64,000 nt of DNA from Murimonas intestini. GTDB taxonomy: Bacteria; Bacillota; Clostridia; Lachnospirales; Lachnospiraceae. A program made the position numbers and the translations under genes. Shown here piece after piece: positions 27,436-35,887 of the stretch (the stretch's first letter is position 1; each line of letters starts with the position of its first letter). Where the stretch lies: the NCBI GenBank assembly GCA_003148945.1, contig QGGY01000013.1, positions 62,001 to 126,000 on the forward strand. The letters are read 5' to 3'. Under the pieces are notes generated by a model, which saw only the letters and a list, made by a program, of their open reading frames with translations, was not told the origin of the DNA and ran no database searches.

Positions 27436-28362
27436 TTACCGGAACAAAAGTGTGCTGAAATACCGCTCCCCCGTATCAGGCAAAATGGTTACAACACGCC
27501 GGCCCGGCCCCAGTTTCCTGGCCAGCTTCAGGGCCGCCGCCACATTTGAGCCGCTGGATATCCCGCACAGCAGTCCTTCTTCCCTTGCCAGCCTTCTGGA
27601 GACTTCCAGGGCTTCCTCGTCCGTCACCACACAGATATCCTCATAGATATCCATATTCAGATTCTCCGGAATGAGCCCGTCACCGATCCCCATCTGCAGA
27701 TGTGTCCCGATGCTGCCTCCTGACAATATGGCAGCATGCTCCGGTTCCACAGCCCAGATGGTTATATCCGGGTACTGGTTCTTCAGCACTTCTCCTATGC
27801 CTGAGAGGGTCCCTCCCGTCCCTACGCCTGAGCAGAACCCGTGGATCGGGCCCTCTGCCTGCTCCAGGATCTCCACAGCCGTATAATACTTATGCACAAG
27901 GGGGTTATTGGGATTGCAGAACTGCTGCGGTACATAGACCCTTTCATCCTCTTCTGCCATTTTCAGCGCCATCTGAAGACATTCGCTTATACATTTTCCT
28001 ATATCGCCGTCATCGTGTACAAGAACTGCTTCTGCTCCATACTGCTGCACCAGCTTCCTTCTCTCTTCGCTTACAGAATCCGGCATAATGATGCGTACCT
28101 TGTAGCCCTTCACCGCTCCCACCAGAGCTATGCCGACTCCCTGATTCCCGCTTGTAGGTTCCACGATAATAGAATCTTCCCTGATATCCCCCGCTTCCTC
28201 AGCAGCCTTCAGCATGTTCCAGGCAGTCCTTGTCTTAATGGAGCCTCCGATATTCACACCTTCATATTTTACCAGAATCTCCGCCATGCCTTCTTCTCTC
28301 ATCCTGTTCAGCCGGATCATAGGCGTATGGCCTATGGCCTCCAGCACATTATCATAAATCAT
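27436..28362 (-). CDS. cysK: Cysteine synthase family PLP enzyme
   Basis: O-acetylserine sulfhydrylase-type enzyme, 308 residues. It has GHTPMIRLNR, the PLP lysine (Lys43), PTSGNQGVGIA, the GVGTGGTLSG phosphate loop and GISSGSN. The lysine motif reads GGSIKTRTAW where CysK normally has GGSVKDR, a small departure that may mark a subfamily. The start at 28362 is preferred to one 21 bases upstream because AAGGAG lies between them. It precedes metY, so both arms of sulfide fixation are side by side. Confidence 0.88.
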   Translation of the reverse strand: MIYDNVLEAIGHTPMIRLNRMREEGMAEILVKYEGVNIGGSIKTRTAWNMLKAAEEAGDIREDSIIVEPTSGNQGVGIALVGAVKGYKVRIIMPDSVSEERRKLVQQYGAEAVLVHDDGDIGKCISECLQMALKMAEEDERVYVPQQFCNPNNPLVHKYYTAVEILEQAEGPIHGFCSGVGTGGTLSGIGEVLKNQYPDITIWAVEPEHAAILSGGSIGTHLQMGIGDGLIPENLNMDIYEDICVVTDEEALEVSRRLAREEGLLCGISSGSNVAAALKLARKLGPGRRVVTILPDTGERYFSTLLFR

Positions 28363-28439
28363 AGAATTCTCCTTATCTGACATTTCAATGAGTCTACTAC
28401 TATCTTATTCATATCTGCGGTATTCGTTAAGAAAATTTT

Positions 28440-28467
28440 GAGGGATGCCATATTTCGGGCATCCCTC
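28440..28467 (-). terminator. Hairpin after degV
   Basis: A 10-bp stem GAGGGATGCC/GGCATCCCTC (28440-28449 with 28458-28467) sits just past the DegV stop and is followed on the minus strand by an A/T run. It separates degV from cysK. Confidence 0.65.
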
Positions 28468-28471
28468 TTAA

Positions 28472-29362
28472 CTAAACCGCTTTTTTGACAAGACCTGTGC
28501 CTATCGGATAGGGGCCTGTATGGACCCCGATAGTTGCTCCGATCTGATAAATATCCATCTGCCTGACATTGGAATACTCTGACAGGGATCTGAGAAGCTC
28601 ATCCCTGAATCCCACTGCCTCCTCATAATCATAGCCATATCCTGTCACAAAGCTGTAGCTGTTTGGATCTTCCCCTGTCTCATGGAAATGCTTCCTCACC
28701 AGCTCAATGACTTTCTGCATGGATTTTTTTCTGCTGCGGCTGATCCCTGACGGGAAGATCTCCCCCTCTTTGAGGGTGATCAGCGGTCTGATACCAAGTG
28801 TCGCCCCTGCCGCGCCCATAAGTTTTCCGACTCTGCCCCCGTGGACGAGATATTCCATACCACCGATGGTAAAAAATATCCTCCCCGTGGATTTTATTTC
28901 CTCAAGCCTTCTGACATTTTCCTCAAATGTAAAGCCTGCGTCCCTCATCTTAGCTGCCTCCAGCACTACCAGCCCCTGAAGGACTGTATTGACACTGCTG
29001 TCGATCACCTCGATCCTGGCCCCTGGAAATTCCTCACTAATGATCTGTCCTGCATTTACGGCTGATGTATAGGAGCCGCTGAATTTAGAAGTGATACATA
29101 TACAGATCACAGGTATTCCCTCTGCTGCATACGGTCTGAACACCCTGAGATAGTCTTCCACATTCGGCAGCGAAGACTTGGGATACAGCGTGGGATTATC
29201 CACCATTTTCTGATAGAACTCCCTCACTCCGATTTCCTCAATCTCTTTCTTGTAATTCTCCCCGTCAAATGATACATAAAACGGTACGATCTCTATATAA
29301 TTCTCCTTTGCAGTCCGGACCCCCAGATCGCAGGAACCATCACTGATTATCTGATATTCCAT
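28472..29362 (-). CDS. DegV family fatty-acid-binding protein
   Basis: 296 residues of the DegV/FakB type, which in characterised members bind a fatty acid for the FakA kinase. The N-terminus reads QIISDGSCDLGV, followed by SSLPNVEDYLRVF, the CICITSKFSGSYTSAVNA ligand segment and the C-terminal IGVHTGPYPIGTG motif. No FakA gene is nearby. It lies 28 bases after the GGDEF/HD-GYP gene on the same strand, so it may share its transcript. Confidence 0.92.
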   Translation of the reverse strand: MEYQIISDGSCDLGVRTAKENYIEIVPFYVSFDGENYKKEIEEIGVREFYQKMVDNPTLYPKSSLPNVEDYLRVFRPYAAEGIPVICICITSKFSGSYTSAVNAGQIISEEFPGARIEVIDSSVNTVLQGLVVLEAAKMRDAGFTFEENVRRLEEIKSTGRIFFTIGGMEYLVHGGRVGKLMGAAGATLGIRPLITLKEGEIFPSGISRSRKKSMQKVIELVRKHFHETGEDPNSYSFVTGYGYDYEEAVGFRDELLRSLSEYSNVRQMDIYQIGATIGVHTGPYPIGTGLVKKAV

Positions 29363-29390
29363 ATTGTCTTCTCATCACTTTCCGCCACGT

Positions 29391-31502
29391 TTAGTCAAAT
29401 TTAGTCAGGACAGTTGCATGCCCTCTGGTCTCCAGCTCCGCATTATATATGGTAAACTGGTTTTTTCCTTTATGCTTCGCGTCATACAACGCTTTATCTG
29501 CCTTTATGAACAGCTCTCTGTAATCTTTTCCGTCCCTTGGACAGCAGGACAGTCCTATGCTGACTGACGCCCTGCAGGAATTGTCTTCTTTTATTCTGAT
29601 ATTCTCTACCTTCCTCAAAAGCTCGTCCATCTTCTTGGCAAGAAGAATGTCAGAATCAATATCCTTAATGAAGACAATAAACTCATCCCCGCCGATCCTG
29701 CCCATGATATCAGAACTCCTGAACAGCTTCTTCAGTTCATTTCCCATAGCCTTCAGCACAGAATCGCCTGCCAGATGTCCAAAAGTATCGTTGATCGCCT
29801 TGAAATCATCTATATCGATAAAGACAAATGCCCCTACTCCGCCGTGTCCCGCCTTCAGGTATTTCCTTATCATGTCCTTCACATTCTTATAATTGCAGAG
29901 CCCCGTGAGATTATCCGTAGTTGCATCGATCCTCAGTTTCTCTTTCTCCAGTTTCTGTTTATTAATGTTTGAGAGCTTGCCTATATATACAATATTCTCA
30001 TGGGCCCCCTCATTGGACGTAAGCACATAGGCATTGATTTCAAACCACTCATAATCACCCCGCGCTGTCAACAGACGGACCTGGACCCTCCCGTTAGGAT
30101 GTTTGCGCTTCGGCAGATATGAGAGCTTCTCAGCCTCCTGCCTGTCCTCCGGATAGACACATATATTTTTTTCCATATAAGCGCTGAAGTTTTCTATATA
30201 CTCTTCACAGCCAAGCTGCTCCCTGCACTTTTCAGAAAATTCAACACAGTCCTTCTGCAGATCATAATTAAAGATCACCTCTCCTGAAAGCTCTGCCAGT
30301 ATTCTGTATTTCTCTCTCTCCATCTCTAGCAGCCAGAGGGTCCTCTCCTTGAGCGCCGCCATCTGAGTATCTTTCCTCTTCTCTTCAGGAAGCACTTCCA
30401 CTGACATGGACGCGGAGGGCATCTCTTCATTGAGCAGCTCTTCATCCAGCCTGATGATATCCTGGACCTTGAGGAAAGCGTCCAAAAGGACCGGATTAAA
30501 AATTCCGCATTCCCCGTCAAGGATCATCTTTACCGCAGTCTCATGAGAATAGGCCGGCTTATATACACGCTCTCTAGTCAGGGCGTCATAGACATCTGCA
30601 AGCCCTACAACCTGCGCCCAGATAGGTATCCCGTCCCCCTTCAGGCCGTCGGGATAACCGCCTCCGTCCCATCTCTCATGGTGATAACGGCAGATATCAT
30701 AGCTGAACCTGAAATAGTCGCTTGTCTTCACGTAATTCAGGGAATCCAGGAGCTTGCAGCCCTTTGTTGTATGCGTCTTCATGATCTCGAATTCTTCCTT
30801 CGTCAGCTTTCCCGGCTTTAAAAGGATATGATCCGGTATAGATATCTTCCCGATATCGTGCATAGCAGCAGCGCTGGAGATCACATTGATATCTTCCTCT
30901 GACATGGCATATTCCCTGTGCTCACTTACAACTGCATACAGCAGGACCTTGGTCAGCATCCTGATGCGCTTCACATGCTGTCCTGTATCCACATCCCTGA
31001 ACTCTACTATTGTGCTTAACGTATCGATTATAAAATTATTGACCTTTTCCAGCTCCTGAGACTGCTTTTCTATAGTATCCACCTGGCTCTGGACCTTGTT
31101 CTCCAGATGCTGCTTATAAGAATTCAGCTCTACAGTGTTCTCCACCCTTTTCCTCACAATATCAGGATTAAAAGGCTTTGTGATCACATCTGTGGCATTC
31201 AGATTATACCCTTCCAGTATAGCCTGCTCTGAACTCTCTGATGTGATCATTACAACTGGTATTTCCTCGATCAGTCCGCTGTTAGATAAGTGTCTCAATA
31301 CTTCGAACCCGTTCATCACAGGCATGATCAAATCTAAAAGCACTATGACGATAGATGTACCGTATTCCTCAATCAGCTTCAACGCTTCTTTCCCATTTTC
31401 CGCTTCAAGTATCTTATATGAACTGCTGAACAGCTCATTCAGGATAGCCCTGTTCAGCTCCATATCATCTACTACAAGCATTATTTTATCCTGAGGTTCC
31501 AT
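29391..31502 (-). CDS. Response regulator with HD-GYP, PAS and GGDEF domains
   Basis: Cyclic-di-GMP signalling protein of 703 residues, no membrane segment. Receiver domain 1-125 with phosphoacceptor Asp57 (VLLDLIMP), a coiled linker, an HD-GYP phosphodiesterase domain at about 160-345 (HDIGK at 215-219, HHERWDGGGYP ending at 284), a PAS-like domain at about 400-515, and a GGDEF cyclase at about 525-695 with intact GGDEF (604-608) and an inhibitory RxxD site five residues before it. Both enzymatic domains look intact, so it could make and break c-di-GMP under control of phosphorylation. An Hpt protein gene lies 11 bases upstream and probably feeds the receiver. Confidence 0.93.
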   Translation of the reverse strand: MEPQDKIMLVVDDMELNRAILNELFSSSYKILEAENGKEALKLIEEYGTSIVIVLLDLIMPVMNGFEVLRHLSNSGLIEEIPVVMITSESSEQAILEGYNLNATDVITKPFNPDIVRKRVENTVELNSYKQHLENKVQSQVDTIEKQSQELEKVNNFIIDTLSTIVEFRDVDTGQHVKRIRMLTKVLLYAVVSEHREYAMSEEDINVISSAAAMHDIGKISIPDHILLKPGKLTKEEFEIMKTHTTKGCKLLDSLNYVKTSDYFRFSYDICRYHHERWDGGGYPDGLKGDGIPIWAQVVGLADVYDALTRERVYKPAYSHETAVKMILDGECGIFNPVLLDAFLKVQDIIRLDEELLNEEMPSASMSVEVLPEEKRKDTQMAALKERTLWLLEMEREKYRILAELSGEVIFNYDLQKDCVEFSEKCREQLGCEEYIENFSAYMEKNICVYPEDRQEAEKLSYLPKRKHPNGRVQVRLLTARGDYEWFEINAYVLTSNEGAHENIVYIGKLSNINKQKLEKEKLRIDATTDNLTGLCNYKNVKDMIRKYLKAGHGGVGAFVFIDIDDFKAINDTFGHLAGDSVLKAMGNELKKLFRSSDIMGRIGGDEFIVFIKDIDSDILLAKKMDELLRKVENIRIKEDNSCRASVSIGLSCCPRDGKDYRELFIKADKALYDAKHKGKNQFTIYNAELETRGHATVLTKFD

Positions 31503-31513
31503 ACCCGTCTCCT

Positions 31514-31879
31514 TTAGTCCATTTGATTCAGAACATTAATTATTTTCTCATGCTCCTCCCGGGCAGAATCAAATAGCGGACCGGCCTTTTCTATACACAG
31601 GCACTCACTGTCATTACTGCGCATGCATTCTACTATGGCAGCGCTTTTAGCTCCAAGTGCATCAAAGCCCAGATTCATTGCAATACCTTTTAACGTGTGG
31701 GCCTGGATCTCTATCTCATCTGCCTGCTTATTACTTAGCGCCTCTGCAAGCTTGTTAAATGTCTCATCATCTATAAATTTTTTCATAAATTTATGAAGAA
31801 GGGCGCTGTTCCCCCCGAACCGTCTCAAAATCTTCTCTGAATCCATATTCAGTTCATTCATTGCCTCATTTAGTACCAT
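31514..31879 (-). CDS. Histidine phosphotransfer (Hpt) domain protein
   Basis: 121-residue helical protein with the Hpt motif AHTLKGIAMNLGF, whose histidine takes the phosphoryl group. AAGGAGGAATAGAAT precedes the ATG. It is cotranscribed with the REC/HD-GYP/GGDEF gene 11 bases downstream, making a phosphorelay branch to c-di-GMP. The hybrid kinase that would charge it is not in this window. Confidence 0.92.
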   Translation of the reverse strand: MVLNEAMNELNMDSEKILRRFGGNSALLHKFMKKFIDDETFNKLAEALSNKQADEIEIQAHTLKGIAMNLGFDALGAKSAAIVECMRSNDSECLCIEKAGPLFDSAREEHEKIINVLNQMD

Positions 31880-31906
31880 ATTCTATTCCTCCTTCAGAAT
31901 ATTAGC

Positions 31907-31938
31907 AAAAGGGGGGAGCTGCAAAGCGCAACCCCCCC
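31907..31938 (-). terminator. Terminator after ddh
   Basis: A G6/C7 stem (31911-31916 with 31932-31938) with a partly paired interior is followed on the minus strand by TTTT. It separates ddh from the Hpt gene. Confidence 0.6.
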
Positions 31939-32001
31939 AACTCCTGCTTTCATATTATAGGAAAACCTGCTGAAAGTCAACTATATATGCATCAAAACCT
32001 T

Positions 32002-32988
32002 TTACAACATTGATGCCCTGAGTTCTTCCGGACTCATAGCACTTAAATACGCCGGAGCCACATCGAATACTGTCCTGCACCCTGTCTGTCCTTCTGCCGC
32101 CATGCGGTAAGCTGCCCTGGCATATGCAACGATCACACATGATGTGAATTCCGGATTAGAATCTAATTTAAGGCTGTACTCGATCAGATGACTGTTCTCA
32201 TTATTCCAGCCGGTCTTTCCGCTCCTTAATACAAATCCTCCATGAGGTATGCCGCTGTGATCCCTCTTCAGCTCCTCCTCACTGATAAAATGTACTGTTG
32301 TGTCATAGTCTGAAAAATAGTTTGGCATGGTCTTGATCTCTTCTTCCACCCTGGCTGCATCTGCGCCCTCTTCCAGAACCACAAAACATTCTCTTGTATG
32401 TTTCTCACGTGTTGTAAGCTTTGGATTTTCACCTTTCCTGACTGATTCCAGGGCTGACTCTACAGGTATTGTATACTGTTTGGCATCCTTTACTCCTTTT
32501 ATACGGCGGACTGCGTCTGAATGCCCCTGGCTTACGCCTTTTCCCCAGAATGTATAATCACATCCCTCTGTGAGCACAGCGTTTGCATACATCCTGTTCA
32601 GTGAGAACATTCCCGGATCCCAGCCCACGGAGATAATGCCCACCTTTCCGGCGCTCTTAGCCGCTGCGTCAACATTTGCAAAATGTTCCGGTATCCTGGC
32701 ATGTGTATCAAAGCTGTCCACTACATTAAACATGGATGCATACTCCGGTGTCTGGACAGGCAGGTCTGTGGCGCTGCCTCCGCACAGGATCAGCACGTCA
32801 ATTTTATCCTTCCAGTCCTTAGCTTCCTCTGTCCTGCAGACGGCAGCTGTCTCTGTAAGAATAGTGACATCCTTCGGGTCCCTGCGTGTGAACACTGCTA
32901 CCAGCTCCATATCCGGATTATGTTTGATGGCGCACTCTACACCTCTTCCTAAATTGCCATAACCTAAAATTCCAATTCTAATGCTCAT
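32002..32988 (-). CDS. ddh: meso-Diaminopimelate dehydrogenase
   Basis: NADPH-dependent enzyme that makes meso-diaminopimelate in one step from tetrahydrodipicolinate, for lysine and peptidoglycan; 328 residues. It has the Rossmann start RIGILGYGNLGRGVE, VFTRRDP, the SVGWDPGMFSLNR segment and GKGVSQGHSDAVRRIKGV, all characteristic of Ddh. It lies alone between a terminator and the DUF368 gene, with its own presumed promoter in the 98-base AT-rich gap upstream. Confidence 0.96.
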   Translation of the reverse strand: MSIRIGILGYGNLGRGVECAIKHNPDMELVAVFTRRDPKDVTILTETAAVCRTEEAKDWKDKIDVLILCGGSATDLPVQTPEYASMFNVVDSFDTHARIPEHFANVDAAAKSAGKVGIISVGWDPGMFSLNRMYANAVLTEGCDYTFWGKGVSQGHSDAVRRIKGVKDAKQYTIPVESALESVRKGENPKLTTREKHTRECFVVLEEGADAARVEEEIKTMPNYFSDYDTTVHFISEEELKRDHSGIPHGGFVLRSGKTGWNNENSHLIEYSLKLDSNPEFTSCVIVAYARAAYRMAAEGQTGCRTVFDVAPAYLSAMSPEELRASML

Positions 32989-33086
32989 AATATTTCTCCT
33001 CTGTGGATTCCAGACAGCCGTTAAAACAGTTAACTGCTGCCACTTTTTAATTTATTAGTAACTTCTTTTTCTTTTTTATTATAATA

Positions 33087-33965
33087 TCACATGGATGATT
33101 CTGCAAGAATTTCCTTTTTCTGATCTGAATTTGGTTTTTGTAATCTCTCTAACCTGGACATTCCCCATATGACTGCAAACCCTGCTGCGAACAGAAGGAT
33201 ACAGGGCAGGATCCCGCTCCCTGTGGGTATCCCGGGAAATATCTCTGCCACAGAGCCCAGTATAAATCCCAGTATTACAAGGTAGGTCATCTGAGGATAT
33301 TTGACCATGGCCTTCTCCAGCGCCTTAGTAGACAGCAGTATACCCAGAATGACTCCTGTCCCCAGCGGGAGCAGAAAAGCAATATCCAGGCTCCCGATAG
33401 CCTTCATAGTCTCCTCATACAGGCCCAGCAGGAGCAGAAGGTAAGAGACACTGATTCCCGGCAGCACTAAGGCCACAGCCGCCACCATGCCTGCCGCCAG
33501 CAAAAACAATATCTTGAGCAGTCCCATATCCATACCAGCCGCCAGATTTCCTGCCGGGACCAGGGACAGAAGCATGACTGCCGCTCCCCCCGCTGCCGGA
33601 TACACTATCGTCTTCCAGCTGAATTTTTTCATTCCTGCCTTCCTGATTATCATTGGTATTCCCCCAGCCACTGCGCCCAGAAAAAAATAGATCACGGGCA
33701 TGGGATACTTCTGTAAAAGTTTCAGGATCGGCACTGCAAAGAGCAGCATTCCAAGCAGCGCCCCTATACTGAAGGAGCACAAAAACCCCAGATTTGCTTT
33801 TCGCTCCTCCATAAATGAACTTACTGCTGACACCAGTCTGTCATATATCCCCAGTATCATGGCCATAGAACCGCCGCTGACACCCGGCACCAGCATTGTG
33901 CCTCCAACCCATGCACCTTTTATTCCGGTCACAGCTGTTTCCTTTAAACTCTTTTTGTCAGGCAT
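33087..33965 (-). CDS. DUF368/PopT-family polyprenyl-phosphate transporter
   Basis: Integral membrane protein, 292 residues, about eight membrane segments arranged as two repeats. The motifs GTMLVPGVSGGSMAMILG near the N-terminus and VLPGISVSYLLLLLG in the second half are the paired family signatures. Family knowledge: DUF368 proteins (PopT) move undecaprenyl phosphate back across the membrane to recycle the wall lipid carrier. It follows the YtvI-like gene by 17 bases, so the two share a transcript. Assignment to the family is firm, substrate by analogy. Confidence 0.88.
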   Translation of the reverse strand: MPDKKSLKETAVTGIKGAWVGGTMLVPGVSGGSMAMILGIYDRLVSAVSSFMEERKANLGFLCSFSIGALLGMLLFAVPILKLLQKYPMPVIYFFLGAVAGGIPMIIRKAGMKKFSWKTIVYPAAGGAAVMLLSLVPAGNLAAGMDMGLLKILFLLAAGMVAAVALVLPGISVSYLLLLLGLYEETMKAIGSLDIAFLLPLGTGVILGILLSTKALEKAMVKYPQMTYLVILGFILGSVAEIFPGIPTGSGILPCILLFAAGFAVIWGMSRLERLQKPNSDQKKEILAESSM

Positions 33966-33982
33966 TCATTTCCCCCTGTTTA

Positions 33983-35071
33983 TTATTTAAATATATGGAT
34001 TACTCCCTGGTCATTTAGATTTTTTAAAAGTGACAGTGTAATCGGGAGTCCAAAAAGCCCCAGTACGCCAAACAGCTGCGCGCCTATGAACATAGACATC
34101 AGAGTCACCAGAGGATGCAGACCCACCTGGCTTCCCACGATTTTAGGCTCAATAATATTCCTTATGACTGTCACCACAAGATATACCGCCAGCAGGCCTA
34201 AGGCCAGCGGATAGTTGCCCTGGATAGCCTCCAGTACTACCCACGGGATCATAATACCGCCGGTCCCCAATACCGGCAGAATATCAAAGACGGCTATACA
34301 TAATGCAATAAATACTGAATTCTCAATCCCCAGGACTGTCAGCCCTATAGACAGTTCCACAAATGTGATAAACATGATAAGAGCATAGGAGCGGACACAT
34401 TTAAATAAAGTATTTACTACATAATCCTTAACCACGATCACCATCTTCTGGTGCTTCTCCTTCATCTGGCGCATGGCAAAGCCTGTCACTTTCTCGTAGT
34501 CCACTGCAAAGAAAAAGGAGGAGATAACTGCAAACAATACCCTGATCAGGAATCCCGGCAACGCGGACGCATAATTTGAAACAGCGCCGATTGCCTTCAC
34601 TGAAAATCCTGAAAGCATCTCTCCCAGTGATTTGACAAGGTTCAAAGCCACCTCATTCAATGTCTCTACAACGGATGCATCCAATCTGGACATTGTTACT
34701 TCCAGGGATGCAATGAGATCCATCAGGGCCGGCTGGATATCCTTTGTATACCAGCCCGGTATGGCTGCGAACAGATCCATACAGGCAGTCACGATCCGTA
34801 TTCCCAGCAGTGACAGCAGGGTTCCTGCTGCGCCATAAAACACTATTACAAGCAATACTGCTACTATAGACTGCTTTATGCGGCATTTATCTGCCAAAAA
34901 CCTGATAGGCTTCCTGAGTATCCATGCAATCCCAAAACCAATGAGAAAAGGCATGATATACGTCAGGCCGTATTTAAGCAAAAGGAAAACGATTCCTCCT
35001 ATAATCAGCCAGTACATAAAATTAATGATAAATCTCTTCCGTCTCTCGACATTTTCTCCCAGACTGTCCAT
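33983..35071 (-). CDS. AI-2E/YtvI-family membrane transporter
   Basis: 362 residues, about eight membrane segments, UPF0118/AI-2E exporter superfamily. The N-terminal pair of segments (INFMYWLIIGGIVFLLL, YIMPFLIGFGIAWIL), a large extracytoplasmic amphipathic region and the C-terminal GSQVGLHPLVTLMSMFIGAQLFGVLGLFGLPI stretch match YtvI-type sporulation membrane proteins. It is the first gene of a two-gene unit with the DUF368 protein, and a hairpin with T-tract lies only 35 bases before its start, which hints at attenuation control. The transported substrate is not known. Confidence 0.85.
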   Translation of the reverse strand: MDSLGENVERRKRFIINFMYWLIIGGIVFLLLKYGLTYIMPFLIGFGIAWILRKPIRFLADKCRIKQSIVAVLLVIVFYGAAGTLLSLLGIRIVTACMDLFAAIPGWYTKDIQPALMDLIASLEVTMSRLDASVVETLNEVALNLVKSLGEMLSGFSVKAIGAVSNYASALPGFLIRVLFAVISSFFFAVDYEKVTGFAMRQMKEKHQKMVIVVKDYVVNTLFKCVRSYALIMFITFVELSIGLTVLGIENSVFIALCIAVFDILPVLGTGGIMIPWVVLEAIQGNYPLALGLLAVYLVVTVIRNIIEPKIVGSQVGLHPLVTLMSMFIGAQLFGVLGLFGLPITLSLLKNLNDQGVIHIFK

Positions 35072-35106
35072 ACTCTATCCTTTCCTTAATATTGCCGCAG
35101 GCACAA

Positions 35107-35149
35107 AAAGGCATGACCCCCTTCTCTATCATACGCGGGTCATGCCTTT
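35107..35149 (-). terminator. Terminator or attenuator ahead of the YtvI-like gene
   Basis: A perfect 13-bp stem (35107-35119 with 35137-35149) with five T residues after it on the minus strand. It lies just before the ribosome binding site of the YtvI-like gene, so it is either the end of the nine-gene operon upstream or a conditional attenuator. Confidence 0.8.
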
Positions 35150-35224
35150 ATTATTTTAAATTTATAAGTTCTTCTTGATGATGACTGTGTTGCTGCGGAA
35201 TTTTCATTTTAGCGCCATTTCCAT

Positions 35225-35298
35225 AGCTGTCCGTTAATTCCCGCCAGCATCGGGCAAAGTCAAGCCAGGTGCCGGATAATTGACTCTGACAGACAGTT
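35225..35298 (-). ncRNA. Possible structured RNA leader
   Basis: In the 343-base gap after ridA a three-stem junction can form on the minus strand: an outer stem GACAG/CTGTC (35292-35296 with 35227-35231), a perfect AGTCAA/TTGACT stem (35280-35285 with 35258-35263) and CCCG/CGGG (35251-35254 with 35240-35243). An intrinsic hairpin and then a ribosome binding site follow. It matches no riboswitch class I can name. Confidence 0.25.
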
Positions 35299-35414
35299 AT
35301 CTTTTCTTTTGCTGGATAATTGGGCTAATTATATGGAAAATTCATACATCCGTCAAGGGGGTTTAGAAAAGTTTAATTAAAGCTTTGATTTTTTTAAGTA
35401 TTCTAAATCCTGCT

Positions 35415-35867
35415 TCATATTTCAAACTGTGCCTCTATCTCCACTGGTATATTTCCGGGCAGACTGTACACGCCGATGGCGGATCTGGCAGGCGCTCCCG
35501 CCTTATCCCCAAAGAGTTCTGTAAGAAGTCCGGTACCGCCGTTGGCTACCACAGGCTGCTCATAAAAGTCTTCTGTCCCAGCTACAAACACAAGCACTTT
35601 TACTGCATTTTTCACTTTATTTAAGTCCCCTGTTTCCTTTTCCAGGACAGCCAGCACATTCAGCATACAGTCTCTTGCAAATTCCTTACCCTGCTCTGTA
35701 CTGAATTCTCTTCCCAGCCTTCCCTTTACCTCCCTGTCTGTGACTGGTCCGCAGCCGGATATATATATAATATTTCCTATCCTTTTCGCCTGAGCATATA
35801 CGCCTCCCTTAGCCGGAGCCTGCGGCAGGCTGAGGTTCATTTCCTTAAGCTTTTCATATACATCCAT
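35415..35867 (-). CDS. RidA family enamine/imine deaminase
   Basis: 150 residues of the Rid family, which hydrolyses reactive enamines and imines such as 2-aminoacrylate made by PLP dehydratases. The N-terminal part has GGVYAQAKRIGNIIYISGCGP and the C-terminus PARSAIGVYSLPGNIPVEIEAQFEI, where the conserved arginine of RidA precedes the SAIGV strand. It is a long member with an insert around residues 50-65. AAAGGAG precedes the ATG at 35867. It is the last gene of the long operon, 20 bases after the D-aminoacylase gene, next to a PLP enzyme whose product it could detoxify. Confidence 0.9.
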   Translation of the reverse strand: MDVYEKLKEMNLSLPQAPAKGGVYAQAKRIGNIIYISGCGPVTDREVKGRLGREFSTEQGKEFARDCMLNVLAVLEKETGDLNKVKNAVKVLVFVAGTEDFYEQPVVANGGTGLLTELFGDKAGAPARSAIGVYSLPGNIPVEIEAQFEI

Positions 35868-35887
35868 ATCCAACACTCCTTTTATCT

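Noticed and set aside
35225-35298. Known riboswitch (SAM-I or TPP) ahead of the YtvI-like gene
   Set aside because: A GCCCGATG-like patch recalls SAM-I and stems form a junction, but the conserved cores of these classes are missing, so only an unnamed candidate leader is listed.
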